This document shows, one piece after another, positions 33,619-40,981 of a stretch of 64,000 nucleotides of DNA (position 1 is the stretch's first letter; every line of letters begins with the position of its first letter). The translations under genes and the position numbers were made by a program. Source of the stretch: Ruminococcaceae bacterium HV4-5-B5C (GTDB lineage: Bacteria > Bacillota > Clostridia > Oscillospirales > Acutalibacteraceae); contig FXYJ02000003.1 of the NCBI GenBank assembly GCA_900184925.1, positions 1 to 64,000 of the forward strand. The letters run 5' to 3'. The notes beneath the pieces were generated by a model. It was given only the letters and a program-made list of their open reading frames with translations, made no database searches and was not told the origin of the DNA.

Positions 33619-33981
33619 ATGACTTTAACTGAAAAATTAGACCGTTTGATGCAAGAAAAAGGTATTAATCGCAGACAGCTTTCTCAGCAGTCAGAAATTC
33701 CTTATATGACTATAGTTAACTTCTATGAAAAAGGAACAGATAACGTTAAGCTGTCAACTTTAAAAAAATTAGCCAATTATTTTTGCGTTTCGCTTGACTA
33801 TATAGCAGATGATTCAGTTGAGGCAGCCTCTTCTTTTGCCCATATTGAGCTTGCTGACGAGGAAAGATCTCTCATAGAAAGTTTTCACACTCTTAACGCC
33901 GAGGGGCGTCATGAATTATTAAATTATTCAAAATATTTGGTTTCGAGCGGTAAATATGTCGCTGAATCAGCGGAGGCGTGA
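33619..33981 (+). CDS. CI-like XRE-family repressor
   Basis: 120 residues; start ATG with AGGAG 8 bases upstream. TLTEKLDRLMQEKGINRRQLSQQSEIPYMTIVNFYEK and TLKKLANYFCVSLDYIADDS form the XRE helix-turn-helix. The C-terminal 45 residues are helical (ADEERSLIESFHTLNAEGR) and there is no peptidase domain, so induction is not via self-cleavage; an antirepressor is likely to be used instead (Rha, AntA or the RNA circuit here). Confidence 0.85.
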   Translation: MTLTEKLDRLMQEKGINRRQLSQQSEIPYMTIVNFYEKGTDNVKLSTLKKLANYFCVSLDYIADDSVEAASSFAHIELADEERSLIESFHTLNAEGRHELLNYSKYLVSSGKYVAESAEA

Positions 33982-34026
33982 TTATTAACTTATCCAATTA
34001 TCGGAAAGAATAATAGTACTTATTTA

Positions 34027-34098
34027 CAATAAAAATAAGCCGCCTACCGATACTGACGGCAAGCGGTCTATAAGTTGGGAATCTCGAGCGGAGTCCCC
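34027..34098 (-). ncRNA. candidate small RNA in the lysogeny module
   Basis: Minus-strand unit of about 70 nt. It starts near 34098, seven bases after a strong promoter. First hairpin TTGGG.../...CCCAA (34075-34100). Terminator stem of 10 pairs with two G-U (CCGCTTGCCG/CGGTAGGCGG, 34040-34066), then CTTATTTTTATTG. It is transcribed against the flanking repressor and membrane-protein genes and no ORF explains it. Confidence 0.65.
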
Positions 34099-34104
34099 AA
34101 AAAT

Positions 34105-34132
34105 ATTATAGTTTCTTGGCATAATTTGTCAA
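34105..34132 (-). promoter_or_regulatory. promoter of the lysogeny-module small RNA
   Basis: On the minus strand TTGACA (34127-34132), 16-base spacer, TATAAT (34105-34110), both consensus. It points away from the gene at 34150 and toward the repressor gene. Confidence 0.75.
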
Positions 34133-34149
34133 GGGAAAGAAGGAGCAAT

Positions 34150-34509
34150 ATGAAAACAGCAAAACTGTCTATGGGAATCGTGTCCATTGTACTTGCTTTT
34201 GTAGTCTTATTTCAGTCCTGCGCCGCGGGTGTGGGGAGCGCTCTGCAAAATTCTAAGGATACGAGCGGTGGCACTGGCGTATTTTTTGCAGTTCTCTTTA
34301 TTGTCGCTGGGATCGTCGGAATCGCGGCTCGTTCTTCAAAAGGCGGTACAATTGCGGCAACAATTATTTATGCGATTGCCGGAATTGTTGGCGTAACTGC
34401 AACCGGCATTTTCAAAGACTTGGTTGTATGGGGCGTTATTGCCTTGATCTTTGCAATCGTATTTTTAATTTCTGTTTTCAAGCAGGATTATACTGCAAAC
34501 GTAAAATAA
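34150..34509 (+). CDS. small membrane protein of the lysogeny module
   Basis: 119 residues. Four hydrophobic segments (about 5-22, 43-63, 68-90, 95-113). AAAGAAGGAG upstream of the ATG. Located between repressor and integrase, where superinfection-exclusion or lysogenic-conversion genes lie; that role is inference. N-terminal LFQSC could be a lipobox but is a poor match. The gene ends before a strong terminator. Confidence 0.65.
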   Translation: MKTAKLSMGIVSIVLAFVVLFQSCAAGVGSALQNSKDTSGGTGVFFAVLFIVAGIVGIAARSSKGGTIAATIIYAIAGIVGVTATGIFKDLVVWGVIALIFAIVFLISVFKQDYTANVK

Positions 34510-34523
34510 TACATTGCTTCTTT

Positions 34524-34559
34524 GCCCGCTGCAATATCTGCGGCGGGCTATTTTTTTAT
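34524..34559 (+). terminator. terminator between lysogeny membrane protein and integrase
   Basis: GCCCGC.../...GCGGGC stem with an AT-rich loop followed by TATTTTTTTA on the plus strand. Confidence 0.8.
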
Positions 34560-34574
34560 AGGCGGTGATGATTT

Positions 34575-35732
34575 ATGTCCAAAAAGCAAAACGTTCGTCG
34601 CAAGGACGGGCGCATTCCAGTACAAGTTTACCTCGGCCTAATAAATGGCAAGCGCCAGTATAAAACGGTATATGGCCGCACGCAGAAGGAAGCCGACGAA
34701 AAGGCTCTTCAGATCAAACTCGCTTTGAAAAAAGGTATTGACGTTATGGCCGAGCAGGACACATTCGGACAATGGGCAGAACGTTGGGTCAAGCTAAAAA
34801 AGTGTTCACCAGGTCGCTTGAAAATCTGCCGTTACTCCATCAAAAAGCTGTCCTCTATTTCCGATATACCTATCGGTAAAATAAAACCGTCTCAAATTCA
34901 AGAAATCATTCAGCAATTTGCGGAGTGCAACCCACAGACCGGGCGGCCGAGCGCGCGAAAAACATTGCTTGATCTTCGCAACGCTGCACATCAGATATTC
35001 GAACTTGCCGCTAAAAACCGAGTACTTGATTGGAACCCAGTTAGTGCTGTTGAAATACCGTCCGACGCGCCACAGGAACGAAGGGAGGCCCTGCCACCGG
35101 ACATTATTGCGCTTATCGAATCCACACCACACAGAGCGCAGACAGCGGCAATGATAATGCTCCATGCAGGAGTGCGCCGTGGGGAGTTGTTCGCGCTTGA
35201 ATGGGGGTCGGTTGACCTATCCGATGTTTGCATTCATATTACGCAGTCTGTCGAAATGTTCTCCGGAACACCGACTATTAAGGATGGAGGGAAGACGCAA
35301 TGCGCGCGGCGTACGATTTATATTCCTGACAAGTTGGTTGATTATCTTAGGCCGCTTGCCCAATCGCACATCGTTCCACTGCATGGCCCCGATCTCGTCT
35401 TCCCGGCCACTCACGGCGGCCCAATGGGCGGCGCAAGTTGGGGGAGGCTGTGGAAGTCATATCTTGCTACACTTTCCGAAGCCGCAGGCAGACCGATATA
35501 TTTCACAGCGCATCAACTTCGACACACTTTTGCAACGTCGCTATATCTTGCGGGGATTGACGTGAAAACAGCACAGGATCAACTCGGCCATGCTGAGGCA
35601 GAAACTACAATGGACATTTACACGCACCTTGATAAAGTCTATAAACGGCGCAGTATGGACAAGCTAAACAAATACTATGCAAGTCAGATGCAAGTCATAC
35701 ATTCAGAAAAGCATAGCGATAATGTGGGATAG
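34575..35732 (+). CDS. int: tyrosine recombinase (phage integrase)
   Basis: 385 residues. N-terminal arm-binding region (RRKDGRIPVQVYLGLINGKRQYKTV, YGRTQKEADEKALQIK), SAM-like core, and the catalytic domain: LHAGVRRGELFALEW (Arg), FTAHQLRHTFATSLYLAG (H-x-x-R), GHAEAETTMDIYTH (His/Tyr nucleophile). GGCGGTGATG upstream. It ends 14 bases before a tRNA-Pro fragment, so integration is into that gene's anticodon arm/3' half. Confidence 0.95.
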   Translation: MSKKQNVRRKDGRIPVQVYLGLINGKRQYKTVYGRTQKEADEKALQIKLALKKGIDVMAEQDTFGQWAERWVKLKKCSPGRLKICRYSIKKLSSISDIPIGKIKPSQIQEIIQQFAECNPQTGRPSARKTLLDLRNAAHQIFELAAKNRVLDWNPVSAVEIPSDAPQERREALPPDIIALIESTPHRAQTAAMIMLHAGVRRGELFALEWGSVDLSDVCIHITQSVEMFSGTPTIKDGGKTQCARRTIYIPDKLVDYLRPLAQSHIVPLHGPDLVFPATHGGPMGGASWGRLWKSYLATLSEAAGRPIYFTAHQLRHTFATSLYLAGIDVKTAQDQLGHAEAETTMDIYTHLDKVYKRRSMDKLNKYYASQMQVIHSEKHSDNVG

Positions 35733-35745
35733 CGCCGTTTTATTT

Positions 35746-35795
35746 CTACGTTCGGGACGTAGAGGCCGCTGGTTCGAATCCAGTCACCTCGACCA
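35746..35795 (+). other. right attachment site: 3' half of tRNA-Pro(CGG)
   Basis: Anticodon stem CTACG/CGTAG with loop TTCGGGA (anticodon CGG), then T-arm and 3' end with encoded ACCA. The 5' half (acceptor, D-arm) is missing and replaced by integrase sequence, so this is the crossover remnant (attR). The intact tRNA-Pro and attL should lie left of the window. Confidence 0.8.
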
Positions 35796-36015
35796 TATTT
35801 GCTGGGAATCCGGTTCATTATGACCGGGTTCTTTTTTTATGCTGCTTCGAGGCGACAGGGTGAGAATCAGCTTTCCCGGAGGGTTCGCCGCAAAAGATTT
35901 TTTCAAATAGCTTCCTTCGCGTGCCGCCGGAGGCGTGAAGGGCGTTGCACGCCCGAATCCAGTCACTCGACCATATTTGCTGAGAATCCGGTTGATTAAC
36001 CGGGTTCTTTTTTAT
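35775..36015 (+). repeat. second, degenerate tRNA-Pro 3' end/terminator copy
   Basis: The block from the T-loop to the following terminator (35775-35841) recurs at 35954-36015 with about 90 percent identity (CGAATCCAGTCAC, TCGACCATATTTGCTG, GAATCCGGTT). The second copy has lost a base in CACCTCGACCA and its T-arm 5' side is replaced. Hairpin terminator of the first copy at 35807-35837 (AATCCGGT/ACCGGGTT, then TTTTTTT). Suggests an earlier integration or a duplicated att site. Confidence 0.65.
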
Positions 36016-36076
36016 GATCATCCACAATGATAACTTTTATCGCAAGACGCGGTTCGGGAAAGAACTTGTGAAAACG

Positions 36077-36108
36077 CAAAAAAGACAAGCCGCCCATTTC
36101 TGGGCGGC
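36077..36108 (-). terminator. minus-strand terminator in an otherwise gene-poor interval
   Basis: GCCGCCC/GGGCGGC stem with loop AGAAAT, then TTGTCTTTTTTGCG on the minus strand. The upstream interval 36109-36239 has a perfect AAGTGAA/TTCACTT hairpin and no convincing gene. Confidence 0.65.
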
Positions 36109-36239
36109 CCGGCAAGTGTAAGTGAAACCATTTTTTCACTTCAATAGCGTACCGAAAGTTTTAGGGAAAATCAAATCCAATAATTGGCATAAAAAAACAC
36201 TTGACAATATGATGCCTTAAAACAAATCAACAAAACAAT

Positions 36240-36279
36240 AGAAAAGGCGGGAAGCAGAAAAAACTTTCCGCTTCCCGTT
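36240..36279 (-). terminator. terminator of the 44-residue protein gene
   Basis: CGGGAAGC/GCTTCCCG 8-bp stem followed on the minus strand by CCTTTTC, immediately after the stop at 36281-36283. Confidence 0.65.
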
Positions 36280-36280
36280 T

Positions 36281-36415
36281 TCAGTGCTCCGTGTTGGGGC
36301 CGAGTGCAACTTTTTTGCTGTTGTGGTTTTCGTTTTGGTTCTTCACATGGGTCGCCTGATTGGGGTTTTTGGTACTCTCGCTGTTGCTTTGCAGACCATT
36401 TTGCTTCTTTTTCAT
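36281..36415 (-). CDS. 44-residue Asn/Lys-rich protein
   Basis: Short ORF with GAGGA seven bases upstream of ATG. Very hydrophilic (KNPNQATHVKNQNENHNSKK) with a short ordered end (VALGPNTEH). The composition recalls minor small acid-soluble spore proteins, but this is composition only and no family is assigned. It is followed by its own terminator. Confidence 0.55.
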   Translation of the reverse strand: MKKKQNGLQSNSESTKNPNQATHVKNQNENHNSKKVALGPNTEH

Positions 36416-36626
36416 AATGCTTCCTCGATTCACTGGAATACCGGATAGTATGCCCCGGAATTCCGGATTGAATTTGTGGGACGCAGGAAGATTAATATAA
36501 GCCTTAATTCCGAAAATTGAAATTCAGAGAATTTCTATCCCGTAAAATAGAGTTAAACGGTACCAAAATGCGGAAACAGTATTTGGCAGTGCTTTCTTTC
36601 TGTGAATTTTTCGCCGGGGAGGTTCT

Positions 36627-37352
36627 ATGCTTAAAGTTTGCATTTGCGACGACATACCGGATCAGCTTGAAACGGTGCGGAAGCTGACCGCCGAATACAT
36701 AAGAGAAAAAGAGATTGAAGCGGAAATAGAGACCTTTTTGCACCCGGATCAGTTATTGTCCGCACTGGAGACAAAATCGTTTCATATTTACCTGCTGGAC
36801 ATGGTAATGCCGATGGTAAACGGCATAGATGTGGGAAAAGCCGTGAGAAAGACCGATCCGTTTGCGCAGATTATTTACATTACCAGCGCGCCGGAATATG
36901 TGCTCGACTCTTTTGCGGCAAACCCCATCGACTACATCATCAAGCCGGTCGAAAAGCAAAAGCTGTTCCATGCTTTCCATAACGCGGTTCAGAAGATTGA
37001 TTTATCCCTTGAAAAGGCAATTACCATTAAAACAAAGATTGGAATACACACGGTTCCCATCAGCAGGATTGTGTGTCTGGAATACGTACGCCACAGCGTT
37101 CTGTACACATTGTCGGGCGGTGAAACATTGCAGACTGCCACCATAAAAGAAAGCTTTAGCGAACACGCGCAGAACCTGCTGCAAAATCAGCGCTTCGTTC
37201 AGCCGCATTCCTCTTATATTGTTAATATGCAGTATGTGGAACGGCTGAATAAAGACGGCTTTCAGATGAAAGGCGACTGCCTCGTCCCCATATCCGGCAA
37301 AAAGTACGTTGAGGTTCGCGACAGATACCTCAATTTTCGCCTGGGGGTGTGA
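36627..37352 (+). CDS. LytTR response regulator (AgrA-like)
   Basis: 241 residues. Receiver domain with the phospho-acceptor D in YLLDMVMPMVNGIDV, and a conserved PIDYIIKPVEK end. LytTR DNA-binding domain from about residue 140 (IHTVPISRIVCLEYVRHSVLYTL, RFVQPHSSYIVNMQYVERLN). RBS GGGGAGG. Two-gene operon with the kinase (overlap of a few bases). Probably activates the neighbouring surface-protein locus, but no direct repeats were assigned. Confidence 0.9.
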   Translation: MLKVCICDDIPDQLETVRKLTAEYIREKEIEAEIETFLHPDQLLSALETKSFHIYLLDMVMPMVNGIDVGKAVRKTDPFAQIIYITSAPEYVLDSFAANPIDYIIKPVEKQKLFHAFHNAVQKIDLSLEKAITIKTKIGIHTVPISRIVCLEYVRHSVLYTLSGGETLQTATIKESFSEHAQNLLQNQRFVQPHSSYIVNMQYVERLNKDGFQMKGDCLVPISGKKYVEVRDRYLNFRLGV

Positions 37353-37354
37353 GG

Positions 37355-38632
37355 ATGGAAGCGCTGTTTCCCGATTTCCTGCGGGGAATTGTGAGTGCCG
37401 TGATGAACGTGCTGCTCATGCTTTCCCTGATGCAGCCCAAATACAGCAGGCGCGTTACCTTTATAGGCGGTGCCGCGATTGTCCTGCTGGATTTTTCTGT
37501 TTCCTGTTTCTGCTACTTCTCATACAATCTGACGCTGCTGACCTATCTTGACGTCGTGCTGTTTACCCTGCTTTGCTTTGCGGCAAAGCCGCTTTTTAAA
37601 GACAATTTCATGCAGTGGCTGTATTCCTATATGACGGTGCAGAACGCCAATGTGCTTGCCGTTGTGCTCAGCTACGATATTTCCCGCTTTTTCCCCTCCC
37701 CGGCATACGCAAACCCGGCGGTTCGTCTTGCTTTATTCATCGGCATTATTATCCTGTTCCGCTATTGGATCCGCCCGCTTTACAGGCAGGCGGTGAATCA
37801 CTGGAATATATTCTTCTATGTCGCTCTCTGCATTTTTTTTCTTTTTGCCTACTATCTTCTTTTCAGAGGCGAGATCATCACGTCGCTGAATGAGAATAAA
37901 ATCCCGCTTTTACTGCTGTGCCTGCTAACCGTTGCGGCCTATGGCTCCATGTTCTATTCTCTCAAACGAATCTCCAAGGAATACAGTCTGGAGAATGAGA
38001 ACATCAAAATGAAGGCCGACCGGAATCTGCTGCAGATTGCCACCCAGTCCCTGAATGAGAGAATGCAGCTGATGGATACCTATATCGGCGAGCTGTCCAT
38101 TCAAAAGCACGACACGCGCCATTTTAACGCAACCATACTGGAGCTGCTGCAAACAGGCAACACGGACAAGGCGATGGAGTACTTAAGGTCCAGCCTGAAC
38201 CGCACTCAGGAAAGGCCTAAGAATTATTGCGAGAATTCAGCCGTGAACGCTGTTTTAAGCTATTACATTTCTTTGGCGCAGCAAAGCGGAATCACCTGTG
38301 AAACAAAGCTCAATATTCCGGAGAACCTTCAAACGGATTCGTTGGAGCTTTCCATGGTAATGGCAAATCTGTTGGAAAACGCCGTCAACGCGACGGTAAG
38401 GTCAGCGGAGTCGAAAATTCAGATAACCGCGGTTTTCACCGGTCAGCTGCTGATTGAAATCATCAATCCCTGTAACGGGGAAATCCTTTTTGACGAAAAC
38501 GGGTACCCTGTTTCGCGGGAAAAAGACCACGGCATCGGCACGAAAAGCGTGATTGCCTTTTGCGAGAAAAACGGCGCCCAAATCATTTACTCTGCGGCTG
38601 ACAATCTCTTTCATGTGCGGCTGATCCTGTAA
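37355..38632 (+). CDS. AgrC-like sensor histidine kinase
   Basis: About 425 residues, six or seven hydrophobic segments in the first 200, then a coiled linker, an H-box SIQKHDTRHFNATI and the GHKL ATPase domain (MANLLENAVNA, DHGIGTKSVIAF). Shape fits AgrC-type peptide sensors. No AgrB or AgrD is visible within the window, so the ligand is unknown. A terminator follows at once. Confidence 0.85.
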   Translation: MEALFPDFLRGIVSAVMNVLLMLSLMQPKYSRRVTFIGGAAIVLLDFSVSCFCYFSYNLTLLTYLDVVLFTLLCFAAKPLFKDNFMQWLYSYMTVQNANVLAVVLSYDISRFFPSPAYANPAVRLALFIGIIILFRYWIRPLYRQAVNHWNIFFYVALCIFFLFAYYLLFRGEIITSLNENKIPLLLLCLLTVAAYGSMFYSLKRISKEYSLENENIKMKADRNLLQIATQSLNERMQLMDTYIGELSIQKHDTRHFNATILELLQTGNTDKAMEYLRSSLNRTQERPKNYCENSAVNAVLSYYISLAQQSGITCETKLNIPENLQTDSLELSMVMANLLENAVNATVRSAESKIQITAVFTGQLLIEIINPCNGEILFDENGYPVSREKDHGIGTKSVIAFCEKNGAQIIYSAADNLFHVRLIL

Positions 38633-38651
38633 AAACAACAACAATAAGCGT

Positions 38652-38697
38652 AAAAACGAGCCTTTTAAGTATTTTAAGGCCCGTTTTTATTTTTTTG
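38652..38697 (+). terminator. terminator of the AgrA/AgrC-like operon
   Basis: AAAACGaGCCTT/AAGGCcCGTTTT stem followed by TATTTTTTT. Confidence 0.75.
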
Positions 38698-38710
38698 CCA
38701 TAAAATAACA

Positions 38711-38959
38711 ATGTCGAATCATGACATAAAGCAGGTGAAATTCTTGATTGGAAAAATTTATAGAAGAAGTGAAGATCTGCCGCTGGAAAAACCCAATTCA
38801 GACGGCAACGTATGGCCGAGGCAAACATGCCCCGCCTTTACGCCCAGAGACGGCACCACACTGAAGGAATGTTTCTGCTGCCGGTATGCCGATTTTCATC
38901 TCGACAGGCAGAGAACTCTGGAGGTAGGCGTGTGCTACTTTCCCCGGATTGTTGTATGA
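38711..38959 (+). CDS. small Cys-containing protein, function unknown
   Basis: 82 residues from ATG, or 71 from an in-frame TTG at 38744 that has AGGTG six bases upstream. NVWPRQTCPAFTPRDGTTLKECFCCRYADFHLD contains four Cys that could form a metal site, then EVGVCYFPRIV. I do not recognise it. It precedes the small membrane protein and the surface protein, possibly as one operon. Confidence 0.55.
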   Translation: MSNHDIKQVKFLIGKIYRRSEDLPLEKPNSDGNVWPRQTCPAFTPRDGTTLKECFCCRYADFHLDRQRTLEVGVCYFPRIVV

Positions 38960-38972
38960 AAAGAGGAGCCAG

Positions 38973-39377
38973 ATGAAAAAGCGACACTTGTTCATCCTTT
39001 CCGCAGCCGCATTTTTTCTATCGTCGGTATCCGCTTTCTGGATTACGCTGACGGACAGGCAGCATCATCCGGCGCTGGCCAACAGTCTGGCGGCGGTGTT
39101 CTGGATTACCCTGATCGCAGGAACAGTTTTCTGCGTGATTCTCGCAAGAGTATCAAAGCCTCAGAAAAAAGGCATGATCCGTCTGCTCAACTTCTTTCAT
39201 GGAAAAGCGCTTATTGTTACAGATACTGTTTTAGTCGTTTCTGACATCTGCACGGTAATGATGAGCGCATGCAGAGTCAACATTACGCTCCTGTGGGCGG
39301 TTCTGACGTTCCTGGATATTTTCTCAATGGAACTGCATTGTTTGTTTGCCATAAAAAGTCTGGAGGTTTCGAAATGA
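38973..39377 (+). CDS. small four-helix membrane protein
   Basis: 134 residues from MKKRHLFILSAAAFF with GAGG five bases upstream. Hydrophobic segments at about 5-24, 37-58, 77-98 and 108-128. Its stop overlaps the start of the surface-protein gene (ATGA), so the two are translationally coupled. Function not recognised. Confidence 0.7.
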   Translation: MKKRHLFILSAAAFFLSSVSAFWITLTDRQHHPALANSLAAVFWITLIAGTVFCVILARVSKPQKKGMIRLLNFFHGKALIVTDTVLVVSDICTVMMSACRVNITLLWAVLTFLDIFSMELHCLFAIKSLEVSK

Positions 39378-40969
39378 AGAAAAAACTTAAAGAATCAGGT
39401 CGGGCCGTTCTTCGCTTTTTTCAGGAACAGCACCGCAGAAGCACCGCACTCCTGCTTGCGGTGTGCATGATGCTTACCATGCTGCCGAAATTTGCTTTCC
39501 CGGCAAAGGCGGTGACAAATAACGCTTATGTCAGCAGCAGCGGCAGCGACACAGATGCAGGTACATATTCTTCCCCATACGCAACGATTAACAAAGCGTA
39601 TGCAGCGGTAGGTGACGGCGGAACGATATGCATCATGGGTGATTTAACTGTTTCACAGCAGATAAATTTCAATGCGAACAAAATGGTTACCGTAAGAACA
39701 ACGGATGTTGATCGCGCAGGTGCAGCTTATACAGGCGGAACTGCTGTTGTAAAGCGAAGTGCAACGAATCTTCGTGAGCCCTTTACCGTCACAGCAGGAA
39801 CAGTAACCTTTACCAATATCACACTCGACGGGAATACCTCCGGTGTGGAAAATGGGAAGCCCGCGCCATGGCTTGATCAACAAGGACTTTCTTTCATGTG
39901 TGTTTCCGACACCGGCACCATCGTATTGGGTTCGGGGGCAACCGTCCAAAATATAAGTGCCATGGGAGACACGAATGAAAAGGCTGGCGCCAGTAGCCGA
40001 TATGGAGGAATTAACGTCAGTGCAACGCTTCTGATTAAGGATGGAAGCAGAATCACGAATATTGTCGCCGCAAGCGGAGCAATTCGTCTTATTCCAAATA
40101 CTTATGGTACTTCCGTCACCTGCTACGTGGAAATGAGCGGTGGTGTGATAGACTATTGTGATTCCTATAACGCCACGTGGCAAGAGGGCAGCGCTATCTA
40201 CATTAATCAAAGCGGCGCCAACAACAAAGCAAACTTTAAAATGACCGGTGGGGTTATTGAAAATTGCGGGCAAAAATTCAGCGATTCAAATTACGGAACG
40301 ATTTATCTTCATCCGGATAACACAGCCGCTTCCTCTTTTATTATGACAGGAGGAACCATTAAAAACAACAGATCCGGAACGGTAGGCGGTATTTATATCG
40401 CAAGCGGAAATGTACAGATGTCCGGTGACGCTCAGGTTTTCGATAATGTGGATAAAGACGGGAATAAAGCCAATGTGTTGTTAAAATCCACGCAAACAAT
40501 CTCCCTGATCGGCGCTCTCTCCGACAAAGCCAATATTGGTATTTCAGCAGAATACATGCCCTCCGAAGGTGAGGCTGACGTACCTCTTGCGCTGAGCGGT
40601 AACGGATATGATACGCTTCAATCAAGTGATTCACGGGCTTTCAGTTCCGATAAAGCCACAACGGCGGGTATCCTTTTGAAAAATAATCAAATTGTTATGT
40701 CGGCCGAGGCAAAAGCAAATGTGGTGACCATCAGCGGAAAGGTAAGCGACTATGTCGGCGGAAAAAATACGCTTTCCGGTATTACCGTCTCCTTATATGA
40801 TGCCGAGGACGCCACCTTTTCCAGACCGCTCAGCAGCGGCGTAACCGATGCAAACGGGAATTATACCATGAATGCAACGGCGAAACCGGGCAACTATGTT
40901 GCTCATGTGGATGAAAAAGCAAGCTGCTACAATGGCTCAACTTCGTCCAGTATCGCTGTTTCAACCTAA
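39374..40969 (+). CDS. N-terminal part of a split cell-wall-anchored surface protein
   Basis: 531 residues. Signal peptide (LLLAVCMMLTMLPKFAFPAKA), then a right-handed beta-helix-like region (GNTSGVENGK, NISAMGDTNEKAG, VEMSGGVIDYCDSYNATW, FIMTGGTIKNNRSGTVGG) and a carboxypeptidase-regulatory (Cna-B-like) domain at about 440-531. No anchor. It ends at TAA (40967-40969); the same frame continues without break and the next 1,760 codons carry the rest of the domain set and the sorting signal, so this TAA is very likely a nonsense mutation. Confidence 0.75.
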   Translation: MKKKLKESGRAVLRFFQEQHRRSTALLLAVCMMLTMLPKFAFPAKAVTNNAYVSSSGSDTDAGTYSSPYATINKAYAAVGDGGTICIMGDLTVSQQINFNANKMVTVRTTDVDRAGAAYTGGTAVVKRSATNLREPFTVTAGTVTFTNITLDGNTSGVENGKPAPWLDQQGLSFMCVSDTGTIVLGSGATVQNISAMGDTNEKAGASSRYGGINVSATLLIKDGSRITNIVAASGAIRLIPNTYGTSVTCYVEMSGGVIDYCDSYNATWQEGSAIYINQSGANNKANFKMTGGVIENCGQKFSDSNYGTIYLHPDNTAASSFIMTGGTIKNNRSGTVGGIYIASGNVQMSGDAQVFDNVDKDGNKANVLLKSTQTISLIGALSDKANIGISAEYMPSEGEADVPLALSGNGYDTLQSSDSRAFSSDKATTAGILLKNNQIVMSAEAKANVVTISGKVSDYVGGKNTLSGITVSLYDAEDATFSRPLSSGVTDANGNYTMNATAKPGNYVAHVDEKASCYNGSTSSSIAVST

Positions 40970-40981
40970 AATGTTCCCGAA

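Noticed and set aside
35775..36015. The tandem tRNA 3' ends as an intact second tRNA gene
   Set aside because: Neither copy has the acceptor 5' strand or D-arm, so no functional tRNA is encoded here.
36006..36150. 47-codon minus-strand ORF from GTG through the 36077 terminator
   Set aside because: No ribosome-binding site and it runs through a strong hairpin and the duplicated tRNA terminator.
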